From: Pseudomonas sp. R4-35-07
GTDB taxonomy: Bacteria > Pseudomonadota > Gammaproteobacteria > Pseudomonadales > Pseudomonadaceae
Direction: 5' to 3'
Assembly: GCF_003852235.1 (NCBI RefSeq)
Contig: NZ_CP027732.1
Location: 930,001 to 994,000, forward strand
Length of the DNA: 64,000 bases
Shown: in pieces, positions 27,928 through 37,953 of the stretch
How positions within the stretch are numbered: position 1 is the stretch's first letter
Layout of the letters: each line of letters opens with the position of its first letter
Made by a program: the position numbers and the translations under genes
The notes under the pieces: model-generated
Told to the model about the DNA's origin: nothing
The model's database searches: none
Seen by the model: the letters and a program-made list of their open reading frames with translations, nothing else

Positions 27928-28895
27928 TACGCCACCTCCTGGTTCAAGGGGTAGAAGCAGCGCGCAAGGCTGTTGGTTTTCGGGTCGAGCGCAGGGCGCT
28001 CGGTACGGCAGTTCTCACGCACATACGGGCAGCGCGGCGATAGCAGGCAACCTTGCGGGCGGTCGTAACGGCCGGGCACGATACCCGGCAGCGTGGCCAG
28101 GCGTGTGGCGCCCAGGCTGTGCTCGGGGATCGCCTTGAGCAGCGCTTCGCTGTAAGGGTGCGCTGGAATGTCGAACAGTTGCGGGACCTGGCCGACTTCA
28201 ACGGCCTGGCCGGCATACATCACGCACACGCGCTGGGCGGTTTCAGCCACCACCGCGAGGTCGTGAGTGATCAGCACCAGGCCCATGTTCTGCTCTTTTT
28301 GCAGGGCCAGCAGCAGGTCCATGATCTGCGCTTGAATCGTGACGTCCAACGCGGTGGTCGGTTCGTCGGCGATCAGCAGTTTCGGCTCGCCGGCAATCGC
28401 CATGGCGATTGCCACGCGCTGGCTCATACCGCCGGAGAGTTGGTGCGGGTAGGCATCCATACGGCTGGAAGCGCCAGGGATTTCCACTTTTTCCAAGAGT
28501 TCGATGGCGCGCTTGCGCGCTTGCTTGCCGGACATTTTCAGGTGCAGGCGCAGCACTTCTTCAATCTGGAACCCCACGGTGTAGCTGGGGTTCAGCGCGG
28601 TCATCGGGTCCTGGAACACCATCGCCAGGTCTTTGCCGACGATCTGGCGGCGCTGACGGTTGCTCAGCTTGAGCATGTCCTTGCCGTCGAAGTTCAGGGC
28701 ATCGGCGGTGACGATGCCGGGGTGCTCAATCAGGCCCATCAGCGCCATCATGGTCACGGATTTACCCGAGCCCGACTCGCCAACGATTGCCAGGACTTCG
28801 CCTTTGTCGACGGTAATGTCGAGGCCATCGACCACTGGCACGGCGGTCTCGTCGCCGAAGCGAACGTTGAGATTCTTGATTTCTAACAGTGACAT
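27927..28895 (-). CDS. dppD: Dipeptide ABC transporter ATPase DppD
   Basis: 322 residues with Walker [11 protein letters not shown], signature [14 protein letters not shown], Walker [15 protein letters not shown] and the Cys-rich oligopeptide-transporter tail [18 protein letters not shown] 28895 gives the family start [14 protein letters not shown] and has AGGAGA upstream; the longer frame extends into dppC. Energises dipeptide import together with DppF. Confidence 0.93.
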   Translation of the reverse strand: MSLLEIKNLNVRFGDETAVPVVDGLDITVDKGEVLAIVGESGSGKSVTMMALMGLIEHPGIVTADALNFDGKDMLKLSNRQRRQIVGKDLAMVFQDPMTALNPSYTVGFQIEEVLRLHLKMSGKQARKRAIELLEKVEIPGASSRMDAYPHQLSGGMSQRVAIAMAIAGEPKLLIADEPTTALDVTIQAQIMDLLLALQKEQNMGLVLITHDLAVVAETAQRVCVMYAGQAVEVGQVPQLFDIPAHPYSEALLKAIPEHSLGATRLATLPGIVPGRYDRPQGCLLSPRCPYVRENCRTERPALDPKTNSLARCFYPLNQEVA

Positions 28896-28905
28896 GGGAA
28901 TCTCC

Positions 28906-29823
28906 TCAGGCGGCGTTCTTGAGTTTCGGGTCCAGCGCGTCGCGCAGGCCGTCACCCATCAAGTTGATTGCCAGCACGCTGAGCAAAATGGTCAAGCCCG
29001 GCAAGCTCACGACCCACCAAGCGCGTTCGATATAGTCGCGGGCCGATGCCAGCATGGTGCCCCACTCCGGCGTTGGCGGTTGTACGCCAAGGCCGAGGAA
29101 GCCCAGGGCGGCGGCATCGAGGATCGCCGACGAGAAACTCAAGGTGGCCTGCACGATCAGCGGCGCCATGCAGTTGGGCAGCACGGTGATGAACATCAGG
29201 CGTGGCAGGCCGGCACCGGCCAGGCGCGCGGCGGTCACGTAGTCGCGGTTCAGTTCGCCCATCACCGCAGCGCGGGTCAGGCGCACGTAGGACGGCAGCG
29301 ACACAATGGCGATGGCGATCACGGTGTTGATCAGGCCAGGGCCGAGGATGGCGACAATCGCCACGGCCAGCAGCAGCGACGGCAGGGCCAGCATGATGTC
29401 CATCAAGCGCATGATGGTCGGGCCCAGCAGGCGCGGGAAGAACCCGGCGAACAGGCCAAGCAGGATGCCCGGGATCAGCGACATCACCACGGAGGACAAA
29501 CCGATCAACAGCGACAGGCGCGAACCCTGGATCAGGCGCGAGAGCAAATCCCGGCCCAGTTCGTCGGTGCCCAACAGGAACTGGATCTGCCCGCCTTCCA
29601 GCCATGACGGCGGAGTGAGCAGGAAGTCGCGGTATTGCTCGCTCGGGTTATGCGGTGCAACCCACGGCGCGAAGATCGCGCAGAACACGATCAGCAACAT
29701 GAACAGCAGGCCGGCAACCGCGCCTTTGTTCTTGGAAAAGGCTTGCCAGAATTCTTTGTACGGAGACGGGTACAGCAGGCTCTGATCGACTGCTGACACT
29801 GGAGTAGAGGTAGTCATGGTCAT
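28906..29823 (-). CDS. dppC: Dipeptide ABC transporter permease DppC
   Basis: 305-residue inner-membrane permease. One N-terminal helix ([20 protein letters not shown]), a periplasmic loop with [14 protein letters not shown] (the OppC-type signature), then five more helices and the [19 protein letters not shown] coupling loop. The start at 29823 lies 4 bases after the dppB stop; a second ATG at 29817 is equally possible. Confidence 0.92.
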   Translation of the reverse strand: MTMTTSTPVSAVDQSLLYPSPYKEFWQAFSKNKGAVAGLLFMLLIVFCAIFAPWVAPHNPSEQYRDFLLTPPSWLEGGQIQFLLGTDELGRDLLSRLIQGSRLSLLIGLSSVVMSLIPGILLGLFAGFFPRLLGPTIMRLMDIMLALPSLLLAVAIVAILGPGLINTVIAIAIVSLPSYVRLTRAAVMGELNRDYVTAARLAGAGLPRLMFITVLPNCMAPLIVQATLSFSSAILDAAALGFLGLGVQPPTPEWGTMLASARDYIERAWWVVSLPGLTILLSVLAINLMGDGLRDALDPKLKNAA

Positions 29824-29827
29824 GATC

Positions 29828-30838
29828 TCAGCGCTGGTGACGGATGCGTGGGTTGGCGAAGCCGTAGAGGATGTCCACCACGAAGTTCACCAGGATCACC
29901 AGGCAGGCGATCAACAGAATGCCGTTTTGCACCACCGGGTAGTCCCGCGCGCCAATGGCTTCGATCAGCCATTTGCCGATGCCGGGCCACGAGAAGATGG
30001 TTTCGGTCAGTACCGCACCGGCCAGCAACGTGCCGACTTGCAGGCCGACCACGGTCAATACCGGGATCAGCGCGTTGCGCAGGCCGTGTACGAACACCAC
30101 GCGCGCCGGCGACAGGCCCTTGGCCTTGGCGGTACGGATGTAGTCTTCGCGCAGCACTTCGAGCATCGACGAACGGGTCATCCGCGCAATCACCGCCAGC
30201 GGGATGGTGCCCAGCACGATGGCTGGCAGGATCAGGTGGTGCAGGGCGTCCCAGAACGCGTCCGGCTCGTCGGCCAGCAGGGTGTCGATGAGCATGAAGC
30301 CGGTGCGCGGCTCGATGTCGTAGAGCAGGTCGATACGCCCGGAAACCGGGGTCCAGCCCAGGCTTACCGAGAAGAACATGATCAGGATCAGGCCCCACCA
30401 GAAGATCGGCATCGAATATCCCGCCAGGGAGATGCCCATCACCCCATGGTCGAACAGGGACCCTCGTTTCAAGGCCGCGATCACCCCGGCCAACAGGCCC
30501 AGGATACCGGCGAACAGCAGGGCGGCGATGGACAGTTCCAGGGTCGCCGGAAAGAGTGCGGTGAACTCGGTCCACACGCTGGTGCGGGTACGCAGCGATT
30601 CGCCAAGGTCGCCTTGGGCGAGCTTGCCGACGTAATCCAGGTATTGCGCATACAACGGCTTGTTAAGGCCAAGGCGCTCCATTGCCTGGGCATGCATTTC
30701 GGGGTCAACCCGCCGCTCGCCCATCATGACTTCTACGGGGTCGCCTGGAATCATGCGAATCAACGCAAAGGTCAGCAACGTGATGCCGAAGAACGTGGGG
30801 ATCAATAACCCCAGTCGGCGGGCAATAAAACTAAACAT
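29828..30838 (-). CDS. dppB: Dipeptide ABC transporter permease DppB
   Basis: 336-residue permease with N-terminal FIARRLGLLIPTFFGITLLT, the OppB-family GERRVDPEMHAQAMERLGLN region, and the EDYIRTAKAKGLSPARVVFV ATPase-coupling loop. Forms the channel with DppC. It is separated from the upstream dppA-like gene by 76 bases containing a strong hairpin, which may attenuate expression of the membrane components relative to the binding protein. Confidence 0.92.
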   Translation of the reverse strand: MFSFIARRLGLLIPTFFGITLLTFALIRMIPGDPVEVMMGERRVDPEMHAQAMERLGLNKPLYAQYLDYVGKLAQGDLGESLRTRTSVWTEFTALFPATLELSIAALLFAGILGLLAGVIAALKRGSLFDHGVMGISLAGYSMPIFWWGLILIMFFSVSLGWTPVSGRIDLLYDIEPRTGFMLIDTLLADEPDAFWDALHHLILPAIVLGTIPLAVIARMTRSSMLEVLREDYIRTAKAKGLSPARVVFVHGLRNALIPVLTVVGLQVGTLLAGAVLTETIFSWPGIGKWLIEAIGARDYPVVQNGILLIACLVILVNFVVDILYGFANPRIRHQR

Positions 30839-30874
30839 CTTGGTGTGTACCTCAATCAGCCGGTTAGGCAGGTT

Positions 30875-30909
30875 CGGCGCCGTCAGGGTCGACGGCGCCG
30901 AGCGTTTTT
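30875..30909. promoter_or_regulatory. Hairpin between dppA4-like gene and dppB
   Basis: GGCGCCGTC-AGGGTC-GACGGCGCC stem in the gap between the binding-protein stop and the dppB start. On the transcribed (minus) strand it is not followed by a T-run, so mRNA stabilisation or partial attenuation is more likely than full termination. Confidence 0.5.
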
Positions 30910-30914
30910 CTTAT

Positions 30915-32513
30915 TTACTTCACCTGGGTGGTGGCGAAGTTATTGGTCCCCAGAGGGCTTTGGGTGAAGCCTTCTACGTTCTTGCGCATGGCGGTGAACA
31001 GTTTCGGATAAGCCATGGGAAGCCATGGTTGGTCCTTGTCGAAAACGTCCTGGGCTTGTTCATAGAGTGCGGCGCGCTGGGCGGGTTCAGCGGTGGCGCG
31101 CGCTTTGTCGATCAAGTCCTGAAACTCTTTGTTACACCAGCGCGCGTAGTTTTCGCCGTTTTTCGCTGCATCGCAACTCAGGTTTGGCGTAAGGAAGTTG
31201 TCAGGGTCGCCGTTATCACCGACCCAGCCAGCCGATACCATGTCGTGCTCGCCGTTTTTAGCGCGCTTGAGCATCTCGCCCCATTCCATGACTTTGATAT
31301 TCACCTTCAGGCCGATCTGCGCCAGATCCGCCTGCATGCGCTGGGCGCCGAGCATCGGGTTGGGGTTGGTCGGGCCGCCGCCGTTACGGGTGAACAGGCT
31401 GAACTCGGTGCCTTCCGGCACGCCGGCTTCCTTGAGCAGGGCGCGGGCCTTGTCCAGATCGCGAGGCGGGTTCTTCAGTTTGTCGCTGAAACCCAGCAAG
31501 GTCGGCGGATAAGGACCAGTCCCCACCACCGCATTGCCTTTGCCGAACAGCGCTTCGGTGTAGCCGGCCTTGTCGAACGCGATATTGATCGCGTGACGCA
31601 CCCGCGCATCGCTCATGTATTTGTGGGTCGTGTTCAAGGCGGTGTAACTGGTGGTCATCGCCGCCAGCTCATCGACTTTCAGGTTTGGGTCTTTCTTGAT
31701 GCTTGGAATGTCATCCGGCTTGGGGAACAGTGCGATCTGACATTCGTTGGCCTTGAGCTTCTGCAGGCGCACGTTGTTATCGGTGCTGATCGCCAAGATC
31801 AGCGGGTCGACTGCCGGTTTGCCACGGAAGTAGTCGGGGTTGGCCTTGAAGCGCGCCTGGGCGTCCTTCTGATACCGGGTGAAGATGAACGGGCCAGTGC
31901 CGATAGGCTTGGCGTTGAGGTCTTCGGTCTTGCCGGATTTGAGCAACTGGTCGGCGTATTCCTTCGAATGGATTGAAGAGAATGCCATGCCCAGGTCGGC
32001 CAGGAAGGGTGCTTCAGGACGCGTCAGGGTAAAGACAACGGTGTAGTCGTCGGTCTTCTCTACGCTCTTGAGCAGTTCCTTGAAGCCCATGCTTTCGAAA
32101 TACGGATAGCCCACGAGGGACTTTTTATGCCAAGGGTGATTCGGGTCCAGCTGACGCTGGAAACTCCAAAGCACGTCGTCGGCGTTCAGGTTGCGCGTGG
32201 GTTTGAAATAGTCGGTGGTGTGGAACTTGATGTCGTCACGCAGGTGAAAGGTGTAGGTCAGGCCATCGGCGCTGATCTCGGGTAGGTCTTTGGCCAGCGC
32301 GGGAACGACTTCGGTGGTGCCGGGCTTGAAATCCACCAGGCGGTTGAACATGGTTTCCGCAGCGGCGTCAGCGGTCACGGCGGTGGTATACAGGACCGGG
32401 TCAAAACCTTCCGGGCTGGCTTCGGTGCAGACCACCAGCGGTTTGGCCGATACGCCGATCGCCACGCTCAGCAGCGCAGCGGCCATGGCAGCTTGTAACG
32501 GGAGCATTTTCAT
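30915..32513 (-). CDS. Dipeptide-binding protein (DppA4-like)
   Basis: 532-residue periplasmic solute-binding protein of family 5. Signal peptide MKMLPLQAAMAAALLSVAIG ending at VSAKP; LVVCTEASPEGFDPVLYTT opens the mature domain and GWVGDNGDPDNFLTP is the characteristic C-terminal motif. Closest to dppB in the operon, matching the position of dppA4 in P. aeruginosa. More divergent from the three other binding proteins here than they are from one another. Confidence 0.9.
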   Translation of the reverse strand: MKMLPLQAAMAAALLSVAIGVSAKPLVVCTEASPEGFDPVLYTTAVTADAAAETMFNRLVDFKPGTTEVVPALAKDLPEISADGLTYTFHLRDDIKFHTTDYFKPTRNLNADDVLWSFQRQLDPNHPWHKKSLVGYPYFESMGFKELLKSVEKTDDYTVVFTLTRPEAPFLADLGMAFSSIHSKEYADQLLKSGKTEDLNAKPIGTGPFIFTRYQKDAQARFKANPDYFRGKPAVDPLILAISTDNNVRLQKLKANECQIALFPKPDDIPSIKKDPNLKVDELAAMTTSYTALNTTHKYMSDARVRHAINIAFDKAGYTEALFGKGNAVVGTGPYPPTLLGFSDKLKNPPRDLDKARALLKEAGVPEGTEFSLFTRNGGGPTNPNPMLGAQRMQADLAQIGLKVNIKVMEWGEMLKRAKNGEHDMVSAGWVGDNGDPDNFLTPNLSCDAAKNGENYARWCNKEFQDLIDKARATAEPAQRAALYEQAQDVFDKDQPWLPMAYPKLFTAMRKNVEGFTQSPLGTNNFATTQVK

Positions 32514-32550
32514 TCAGAGCCCTCTGCAATCGATGGAGCCAGAAAAGCGT

Positions 32551-32581
32551 AGGCGGCGGGCTCGTCCTGAGCCCACCGCCT
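32551..32581. promoter_or_regulatory. Hairpin between opdP-like and dppA4-like genes
   Basis: AGGCGGCGGGCTCGTC/GAGCCCACCGCCT stem-loop in the short gap after the porin stop. No T-run on the minus strand; probably a stabiliser or processing site that lets the units of the long operon accumulate differently. Confidence 0.45.
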
Positions 32582-32593
32582 GCCTGGCGCTAA

Positions 32594-33988
32594 TTAAAGA
32601 ATGTTGAACGGAATGGTGGTGACCAGACGGAACTCTTTGATGCTGCCGTCGGACTGGAACTCGCTGCCACGGTGCTCAACATAGGTTGCGCGCACGGTAG
32701 TGGCTTTGAGTGGGCCGCTCTGCAGGGCATAAGAGGCGCCTACACCGTATTCCTGGTGCTTCTCGCCGTCCTGGGACTGAATGCCGTCGTAGGCGAACTT
32801 GGCCCGGCCGTTGTTGCCGGTGTAGTGGGTGCCGTCGATGTCCCAGCCGCGCGCCGAGTAGGCGTTGAACTTCAGGCCTGGCACGCCGTATTCGGCCATG
32901 TTGATGGCGTAGGCGATCTGGAAGGACTTCTCGTTCGGGCCGTTGAAGTCCGAGGTCAGGGAGTTGGCCAGGTAGATGCCGTTGGTTTCGTGCAGGTAGT
33001 CGAAGTACTCGTTACCGTTCACTTGCTGGTAAGCGAAGGTCAGGCTGTGTGCCTGGTGAGTCAGTCCCAGGGACAGGGAGAAAGTATCGTTGTCGATTTC
33101 CCCCATCTCTTTTTTGCCTTCATCGACCGTCTTGTAGTAGTTGAAACCGGTGGTCAGGCCCAGTTCCTTGGCGTCGCCCAATTCGTGGGTAGCGCCGAAG
33201 TAGTACTGGTTCCAGAAGTCCTTCACGTTGGCGGCGAAGAAGCTGGTCTTCAGGCTTTTCAGCGGCTGGTAGTTCACACCCAGGGTGGAGACTTTGTCGG
33301 TTTCTACGCCATTGCCGTATTCGCTGCGGAATTTCGACAGGCTCTGTTCGGTACGCGGTGACACGCGATCGAAAACACCGCCCTGGAACGACAGGTTGCT
33401 GAACTCTTCGCTGTTGAAGCTCACACCCTGGAAGCTGGAAGGCAGCGCACGGTTGCCGATGGTATCGACGATGCCGCTGCTGAAGTTCTGGCGACCGGCG
33501 GTCAAGGTGGTGTTGGACACACGGAACTGCACGTTGGCCAGGCCCAGTTTGCTCCACTGATCTACAGCGTCGCCGTTGGAATCGGCCAGGGTGCGGTTGG
33601 AGCCGCCTTTGATGTCACGCTTGCTGCGGTCCAACACCAGCGCGTTGTACACCGCCACTTCGGTCTTGACGCCAACAGTGCCCTGGGTGAAACCCGAGCT
33701 GGCGTTGAGGATGGTGCCCTGTACCCAGTTGGTACGGTTGCGGTCGGTACGGGTTTCGCCGTGCTTCTGGTAAGCGAAGGTGCCCCCACGGTATTTGCTT
33801 TCATGGGAGTACCAGTTACGCGTGGTACCGCCCAGGCTGAAATCTTCGATAAAGCCTTTGGCCTCGCTTTGCGCGCTGGTGCCGGCCAGGGTGGTAGGAA
33901 CGAAGTCCTGGCTCTGCGTTTCAGCGTAGGCGGTGGCCGTGATGCTGCTGATGGCCAGGGCCAGAAGCGCTTTGCTGCTCAGTTTCAT
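32594..33988 (-). CDS. opdP: OprD-family porin, OpdP-like (dipeptide channel)
   Basis: 464-residue outer-membrane porin. Signal peptide MKLSSKALLALAISSITATAYA; OprD-type N-terminus QSEAKGFIEDFSLGGTTRNW; GVKTEVAVYNALVLDRSK; terminal strand LVTTIPFNIL. In P. aeruginosa OpdP is encoded among the dppA paralogs and passes glycine-glutamate dipeptides and carbapenems. The same position, between two binding-protein genes, supports the symbol. Confidence 0.88.
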   Translation of the reverse strand: MKLSSKALLALAISSITATAYAETQSQDFVPTTLAGTSAQSEAKGFIEDFSLGGTTRNWYSHESKYRGGTFAYQKHGETRTDRNRTNWVQGTILNASSGFTQGTVGVKTEVAVYNALVLDRSKRDIKGGSNRTLADSNGDAVDQWSKLGLANVQFRVSNTTLTAGRQNFSSGIVDTIGNRALPSSFQGVSFNSEEFSNLSFQGGVFDRVSPRTEQSLSKFRSEYGNGVETDKVSTLGVNYQPLKSLKTSFFAANVKDFWNQYYFGATHELGDAKELGLTTGFNYYKTVDEGKKEMGEIDNDTFSLSLGLTHQAHSLTFAYQQVNGNEYFDYLHETNGIYLANSLTSDFNGPNEKSFQIAYAINMAEYGVPGLKFNAYSARGWDIDGTHYTGNNGRAKFAYDGIQSQDGEKHQEYGVGASYALQSGPLKATTVRATYVEHRGSEFQSDGSIKEFRLVTTIPFNIL

Positions 33989-34157
33989 GGGTGAAGCTCC
34001 TTTGGTTCTCTTTTTTATGCCGGTCTTTTTAGGTGAACCGGCTATTGGGTGTGTAACTCGTTCAAGCTATTGCAAACGTTTGGCGTAGGAAAAATCCCAA
34101 CAAAAGGCTGCACGTTTGCCGAAAGGCCGCCAGGCCCTTCGCCATCCGGTTATTTTC

Positions 34158-35762
34158 TTATGGGGTGATACTGACGCCCGAGAACACGTTGCGGCCGAAG
34201 GGGCTCACCTTGAAGCCTTCGACTTTGGCGCTCAACGGCTGGTTGACCGTCGAGTGGGCGACTGGCGTGATCGGCACCTGCTGCTTGAGCAGTTGCTGCG
34301 CCTGTTTGTACAGAACAGTCCTTTGTTCGCGGTCGGTCACGACCTTGGCTTGCTTGATCAGCTTGTCGTACGCCGGGTCACACCACATGGAGTAGTTGTT
34401 CCCGCCGATGGCGTCGCAGCTGTAGAGGGTGCCCAGCCAGTTGTCCGGGTCACCGTTGTCACCGGTCCAGCCGATCAGGCTGACATCGTGCTCGCCGTTC
34501 TTGGTGCGCTTGATGTATTCGCCCCATTCGTAGCTGACGATCTTCACTTTCAGGCCGATCTTGGCCCAATCGTTCTGCAGCATTTCCGCCATCAGCTTGG
34601 CGTTGGGGTTGTACGGCCGTTGCACCGGCATCGCCCATAGGGTGATCTCGGTGCCTTCCTTCACGCCGGCGGCCTTGAGCAGTTCCTTGGCTTTTTCCGG
34701 GTTGTAGGCGGCGTCCTTGATGCTGTCGTCGTAGGACCACTGGGTCGGCGGCATGGCGTTGACCGCCAGTTGCCCGGCGCCCTGGTACACCGCATTGAGG
34801 ATGCTCTGCTTGTTCACCGCCATGTCCAGCGCCTGGCGCACTTCGAGCTGGTCGAAGGGTTTGTGGCGCACGTTGTAGGCGATATAGCCAAGGTTGAAGC
34901 CAGGCTTGGTCAGCAGTTGCAGGTTCGGGTCGGCCTTGAGTGCGTCGACGTCGGCGGGACGCGGGTGCAGGGTGACCTGGCATTCGCCGGCCTTGAGCTT
35001 CTGCACGCGCACCGAGGCGTCGGTATTGATGGCGAAGATCAATTGGTCGAGCTTGACCTTGCTGGGGTCCCAATACTGTTTGTTTGCCACATAGCGAATC
35101 TGCGAGTCTTTCTGGTAACGCTGGAACACGAACGGGCCAGTGCCGATGGGCTTCTGGTTGATATCGCTGGGTTTGCCTTCCTTGAGCAATTGCTCGGCAT
35201 ACTCGGCCGAGAGGATTGCGGCGAAGCTCATGGCGATGTTTTGCACGAACGCGGCATCCACCGTATTCAGGGTGATCACCACGGTGTGCGGGTCGGTTTT
35301 TTCGACCTTGGCAATGTTCTTGTTCAGGCTCATGCCGTTGAAGTACGGAAACTCGGTGGGGTAGGCCTTGCGGAACGGGTGGTCGGGGTCAAGCATGCGG
35401 TTGAACGTGAACAGCACGTCGTCGGCGTTGAAGTCGCGCGTTGGCTTGAACTCCTTGTTGCTGTGGAACTTCACCCCTTCGCGCAGATGAAAGGTGTAGG
35501 TCAGCCCGTCTTCGGAAATATCCCACTTGGTTGCCAGCCCAGGCACTACGTCAGTCGCCCCTTTTTCGAACTCGACAAGTCGGTTGTATAACGGCTCAGC
35601 GGCATCGTTGTCGGTGGCGGTGGTGTATTGCGCCGTGTCAAAGCCCGCCGGGCTGCCCTCGGAGCAGAACACCAGGCTCTTCTTTTCGGCGGCCTGAGCC
35701 GTGGTGGCCACAGCCAGCAGGCTGGCGGCAAACATTGCGGATAGAACGGTGGTATGGCGCAT
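34158..35762 (-). CDS. Dipeptide-binding protein (DppA3-like)
   Basis: 534 residues. Signal peptide MRHTTVLSAMFAASLLAVAT then TAQAAEKK; LVFCSEGSPAGFDTAQYTT at the mature N-terminus and GWTGDNGDPDNWLGTLYSCD late in the protein. Directly upstream of the porin gene, as dppA3 is in P. aeruginosa. Binds di- or tripeptides in the periplasm and delivers them to the shared DppBCDF. Confidence 0.9.
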   Translation of the reverse strand: MRHTTVLSAMFAASLLAVATTAQAAEKKSLVFCSEGSPAGFDTAQYTTATDNDAAEPLYNRLVEFEKGATDVVPGLATKWDISEDGLTYTFHLREGVKFHSNKEFKPTRDFNADDVLFTFNRMLDPDHPFRKAYPTEFPYFNGMSLNKNIAKVEKTDPHTVVITLNTVDAAFVQNIAMSFAAILSAEYAEQLLKEGKPSDINQKPIGTGPFVFQRYQKDSQIRYVANKQYWDPSKVKLDQLIFAINTDASVRVQKLKAGECQVTLHPRPADVDALKADPNLQLLTKPGFNLGYIAYNVRHKPFDQLEVRQALDMAVNKQSILNAVYQGAGQLAVNAMPPTQWSYDDSIKDAAYNPEKAKELLKAAGVKEGTEITLWAMPVQRPYNPNAKLMAEMLQNDWAKIGLKVKIVSYEWGEYIKRTKNGEHDVSLIGWTGDNGDPDNWLGTLYSCDAIGGNNYSMWCDPAYDKLIKQAKVVTDREQRTVLYKQAQQLLKQQVPITPVAHSTVNQPLSAKVEGFKVSPFGRNVFSGVSITP

Positions 35763-36066
35763 GACGATTCCGATCCTTGTGTGTAGTTATCAACAGCGAG
35801 CAATCCCTCAGGCCTGTAGCCAAGGGGACATCACTGGTCCCACATGCGGTAAGTGCCTTTCCCGAATTGGTACCTCTGTAGTCCTACGACGTTATGGGTC
35901 GCGGACTTCACAGTAAATGCGCCAAATCGGATTGACCCTGTAGGCAACGGAGGCACGAAGCGCAGTTCATTGCTGTAGGGCGGCAACGCTTGCGGGTGTG
36001 GTCTGTTTCCTACGGGCCTGGCAGATGTAATAACGGCGACGTTATGAGCGTCGCCGCTATCGATCC
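35763..36066. other. Non-coding spacer between two dppA paralogs
   Basis: 304 bases without a gene. It contains an AACGGCGACG/CGTCGCCG stem-loop at 36032-36058 just after the upstream paralog's stop, a probable mRNA 3'-end hairpin on the minus strand. The rest shows no recognisable site. Confidence 0.5.
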
Positions 36067-37695
36067 TTACTTGCCGCTTACGCTGACACCATAGAAGGAG
36101 TTCAAGCCAAACGGGCTGATCTTGAAGTCCTGCACGGTGTTGCGCATGGGTTGATACACCGTCGAGTGCGCGATAGGTGTGTAAGGCAGTTCACGTTTAA
36201 GCAGTTGTTGCGCCTGTTTGTACAGTTCGGTGCGCTTGGCAACGTCTGTGGTCGCCTTGGCCTGGCTGATCAGGGCGTCGTAGTCTTTGTTGACGAACTT
36301 GGAGAAGTTGTTGCCGTTCAATGCCGGGGATGAAAACAGCGTGCCCAGCCAGTTGTCCGGATCACCATTGTCACCGCTCCAGCCGATGATCATGGCCTGG
36401 TTTTCACCACCTTTGGAACGCTTGATGTACTCGCCCCACTCGTAGCTGACGATGTTGACCTTCAGGCCGATCTGTTTCCAGTCGCTCTGCAGCATCTCGG
36501 CCATCAGCTTGGCGTTCGGGTTGTACGGACGCTGTACTGGCATGGCCCACAGGGTGATCTCGGTGCCTTCCTTGATGCCGGCTTCCTTGAGCAGTTCCTT
36601 GGCTTTTGCCGGGTCGTACTTGGCATCCTTGATAGTGGTGTCATACGACCACTGGGTTGGCGGCATGGCGTTGACGGCCAATTGGCCAGCGCCCTGGTAC
36701 ACGGAGTCGATGATCTGCTGCTTGTTCACCGCCATATCCAGCGCCTGGCGAACCCGCAGATCAGCCAACGGGTTCGGCGTGGTCTGGCCTTTAAGCACAG
36801 GCATCACGTTGTAGGCGATGTAACCCAGGTTGAAACCGGCCTGGTGCGGCATCTTCATGTCCTTGTCCGCTTCCAGTGGCTTGATGTCCGCCGGGCGAGG
36901 ATAGGCCGTGATCTGGCACTCGTTTTTCTTCAGTTTCTGGATGCGGACCGATGGGTCCGTGGAGATTGCGAAGATCAGGTTGTCGATCTTGACGTCTTCA
37001 GGCTTCCAGTATTCCTTGTTGCCGGTGAAGCGAATATTGGAGTCTTTCTGGTAGCTCTTGAACACGAACGGGCCAGTGCCGATTGGCTTCTGGTTGATGT
37101 CGCTGGCCTTGCCTTCCTTCAACAGCTGGGCGGCGTATTCGGCCGACTGGATCGAGGCGAAGCTCATCGCCAGGTTCTGGATGAAGGCGGCGTCCACGGT
37201 GCCAAGGGTGAACTTGACGGTGTGGTCATCGACTTTTTCGATGTTCTTGATGTTCTTGTCCATCTCCATGTCGGAGAAGTACGGGAACTCAGTGGGGTAG
37301 GCTTTGCGGAACGGGTCGTCCTTGTTGATCATGCGGTTGAACGTGAAGAGCACGTCATCGGCATTGAATTCACGCGTCGGCTTGAAATACGGAGTGGTGT
37401 GGAACTTGACGCCTTCCCGAAGGTGGAAGGTATACGTCAGGCCGTCCGGGGACACGTCCCAGCTGGTAGCGAGGCCAGGAATCACGGCGGTGCCGCCACG
37501 TTCGAACTGGCTCAGGCGGTTGAACATGGTTTCGGCCGAGGCATCGAAGTCTGTTCCGGTGGTGTACTGGCCTGGGTCAAAGCCGGCCGGGCTCCCTTCG
37601 GAGCAGAACACCAGGTTAGTTGCCGCTTGGGCAAACGGGGCTGCGGCCATAAGGCCAGCGCTCACTAATAACGGAAGGACTGCGTGTTTAAGCAT
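36067..37695 (-). CDS. Dipeptide-binding protein (DppA2-like)
   Basis: 542 residues. ATG 37695 is chosen because it opens the signal peptide (MLKHAVLPLLVSAGLMAAAP then FAQA) and has GAGG 8 bases upstream; the 8-codon longer frame would put polar residues before it. Mature start NLVFCSEGSPAGFDPGQYTT, late motif GWSGDNGDPDNWLGTLFSS. Closely similar to its neighbours, implying tandem duplication with later specialisation. Confidence 0.9.
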   Translation of the reverse strand: MLKHAVLPLLVSAGLMAAAPFAQAATNLVFCSEGSPAGFDPGQYTTGTDFDASAETMFNRLSQFERGGTAVIPGLATSWDVSPDGLTYTFHLREGVKFHTTPYFKPTREFNADDVLFTFNRMINKDDPFRKAYPTEFPYFSDMEMDKNIKNIEKVDDHTVKFTLGTVDAAFIQNLAMSFASIQSAEYAAQLLKEGKASDINQKPIGTGPFVFKSYQKDSNIRFTGNKEYWKPEDVKIDNLIFAISTDPSVRIQKLKKNECQITAYPRPADIKPLEADKDMKMPHQAGFNLGYIAYNVMPVLKGQTTPNPLADLRVRQALDMAVNKQQIIDSVYQGAGQLAVNAMPPTQWSYDTTIKDAKYDPAKAKELLKEAGIKEGTEITLWAMPVQRPYNPNAKLMAEMLQSDWKQIGLKVNIVSYEWGEYIKRSKGGENQAMIIGWSGDNGDPDNWLGTLFSSPALNGNNFSKFVNKDYDALISQAKATTDVAKRTELYKQAQQLLKRELPYTPIAHSTVYQPMRNTVQDFKISPFGLNSFYGVSVSGK

Positions 37696-37877
37696 GTTGG
37701 CCTCATGATTTGTTGTCATTTTTGGTGGTGAGGGCGACCTCGTGAGTCGGCCTGCGGATACTTATGCAGGCGCCATACCCATTGCAAGATGTTGAACGGT
37801 TGCAAGCGCCAAACAGTGGGACGGGCGTACAAGAATGTCGCATTTATGAAAGTTTCGACATAAATGCATCTATTTGG

Positions 37878-37908
37878 CGGGTTTTTTCGGTGCGCCGTGC
37901 GCACCGAA
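37878..37908. promoter_or_regulatory. Perfect palindrome between two dppA paralogs
   Basis: TTTTCGGTGCGC-CGT-GCGCACCGAAAA lies in the 258-base gap between the genes. The T and A tracts pair with each other, extending the stem, so it could be a terminator in either direction or an mRNA stabiliser. Confidence 0.5.
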
Positions 37909-37953
37909 AAGGCCCAGCCGACGTGTCTAGTGCACTCGGTTGGGGCGTTGTTG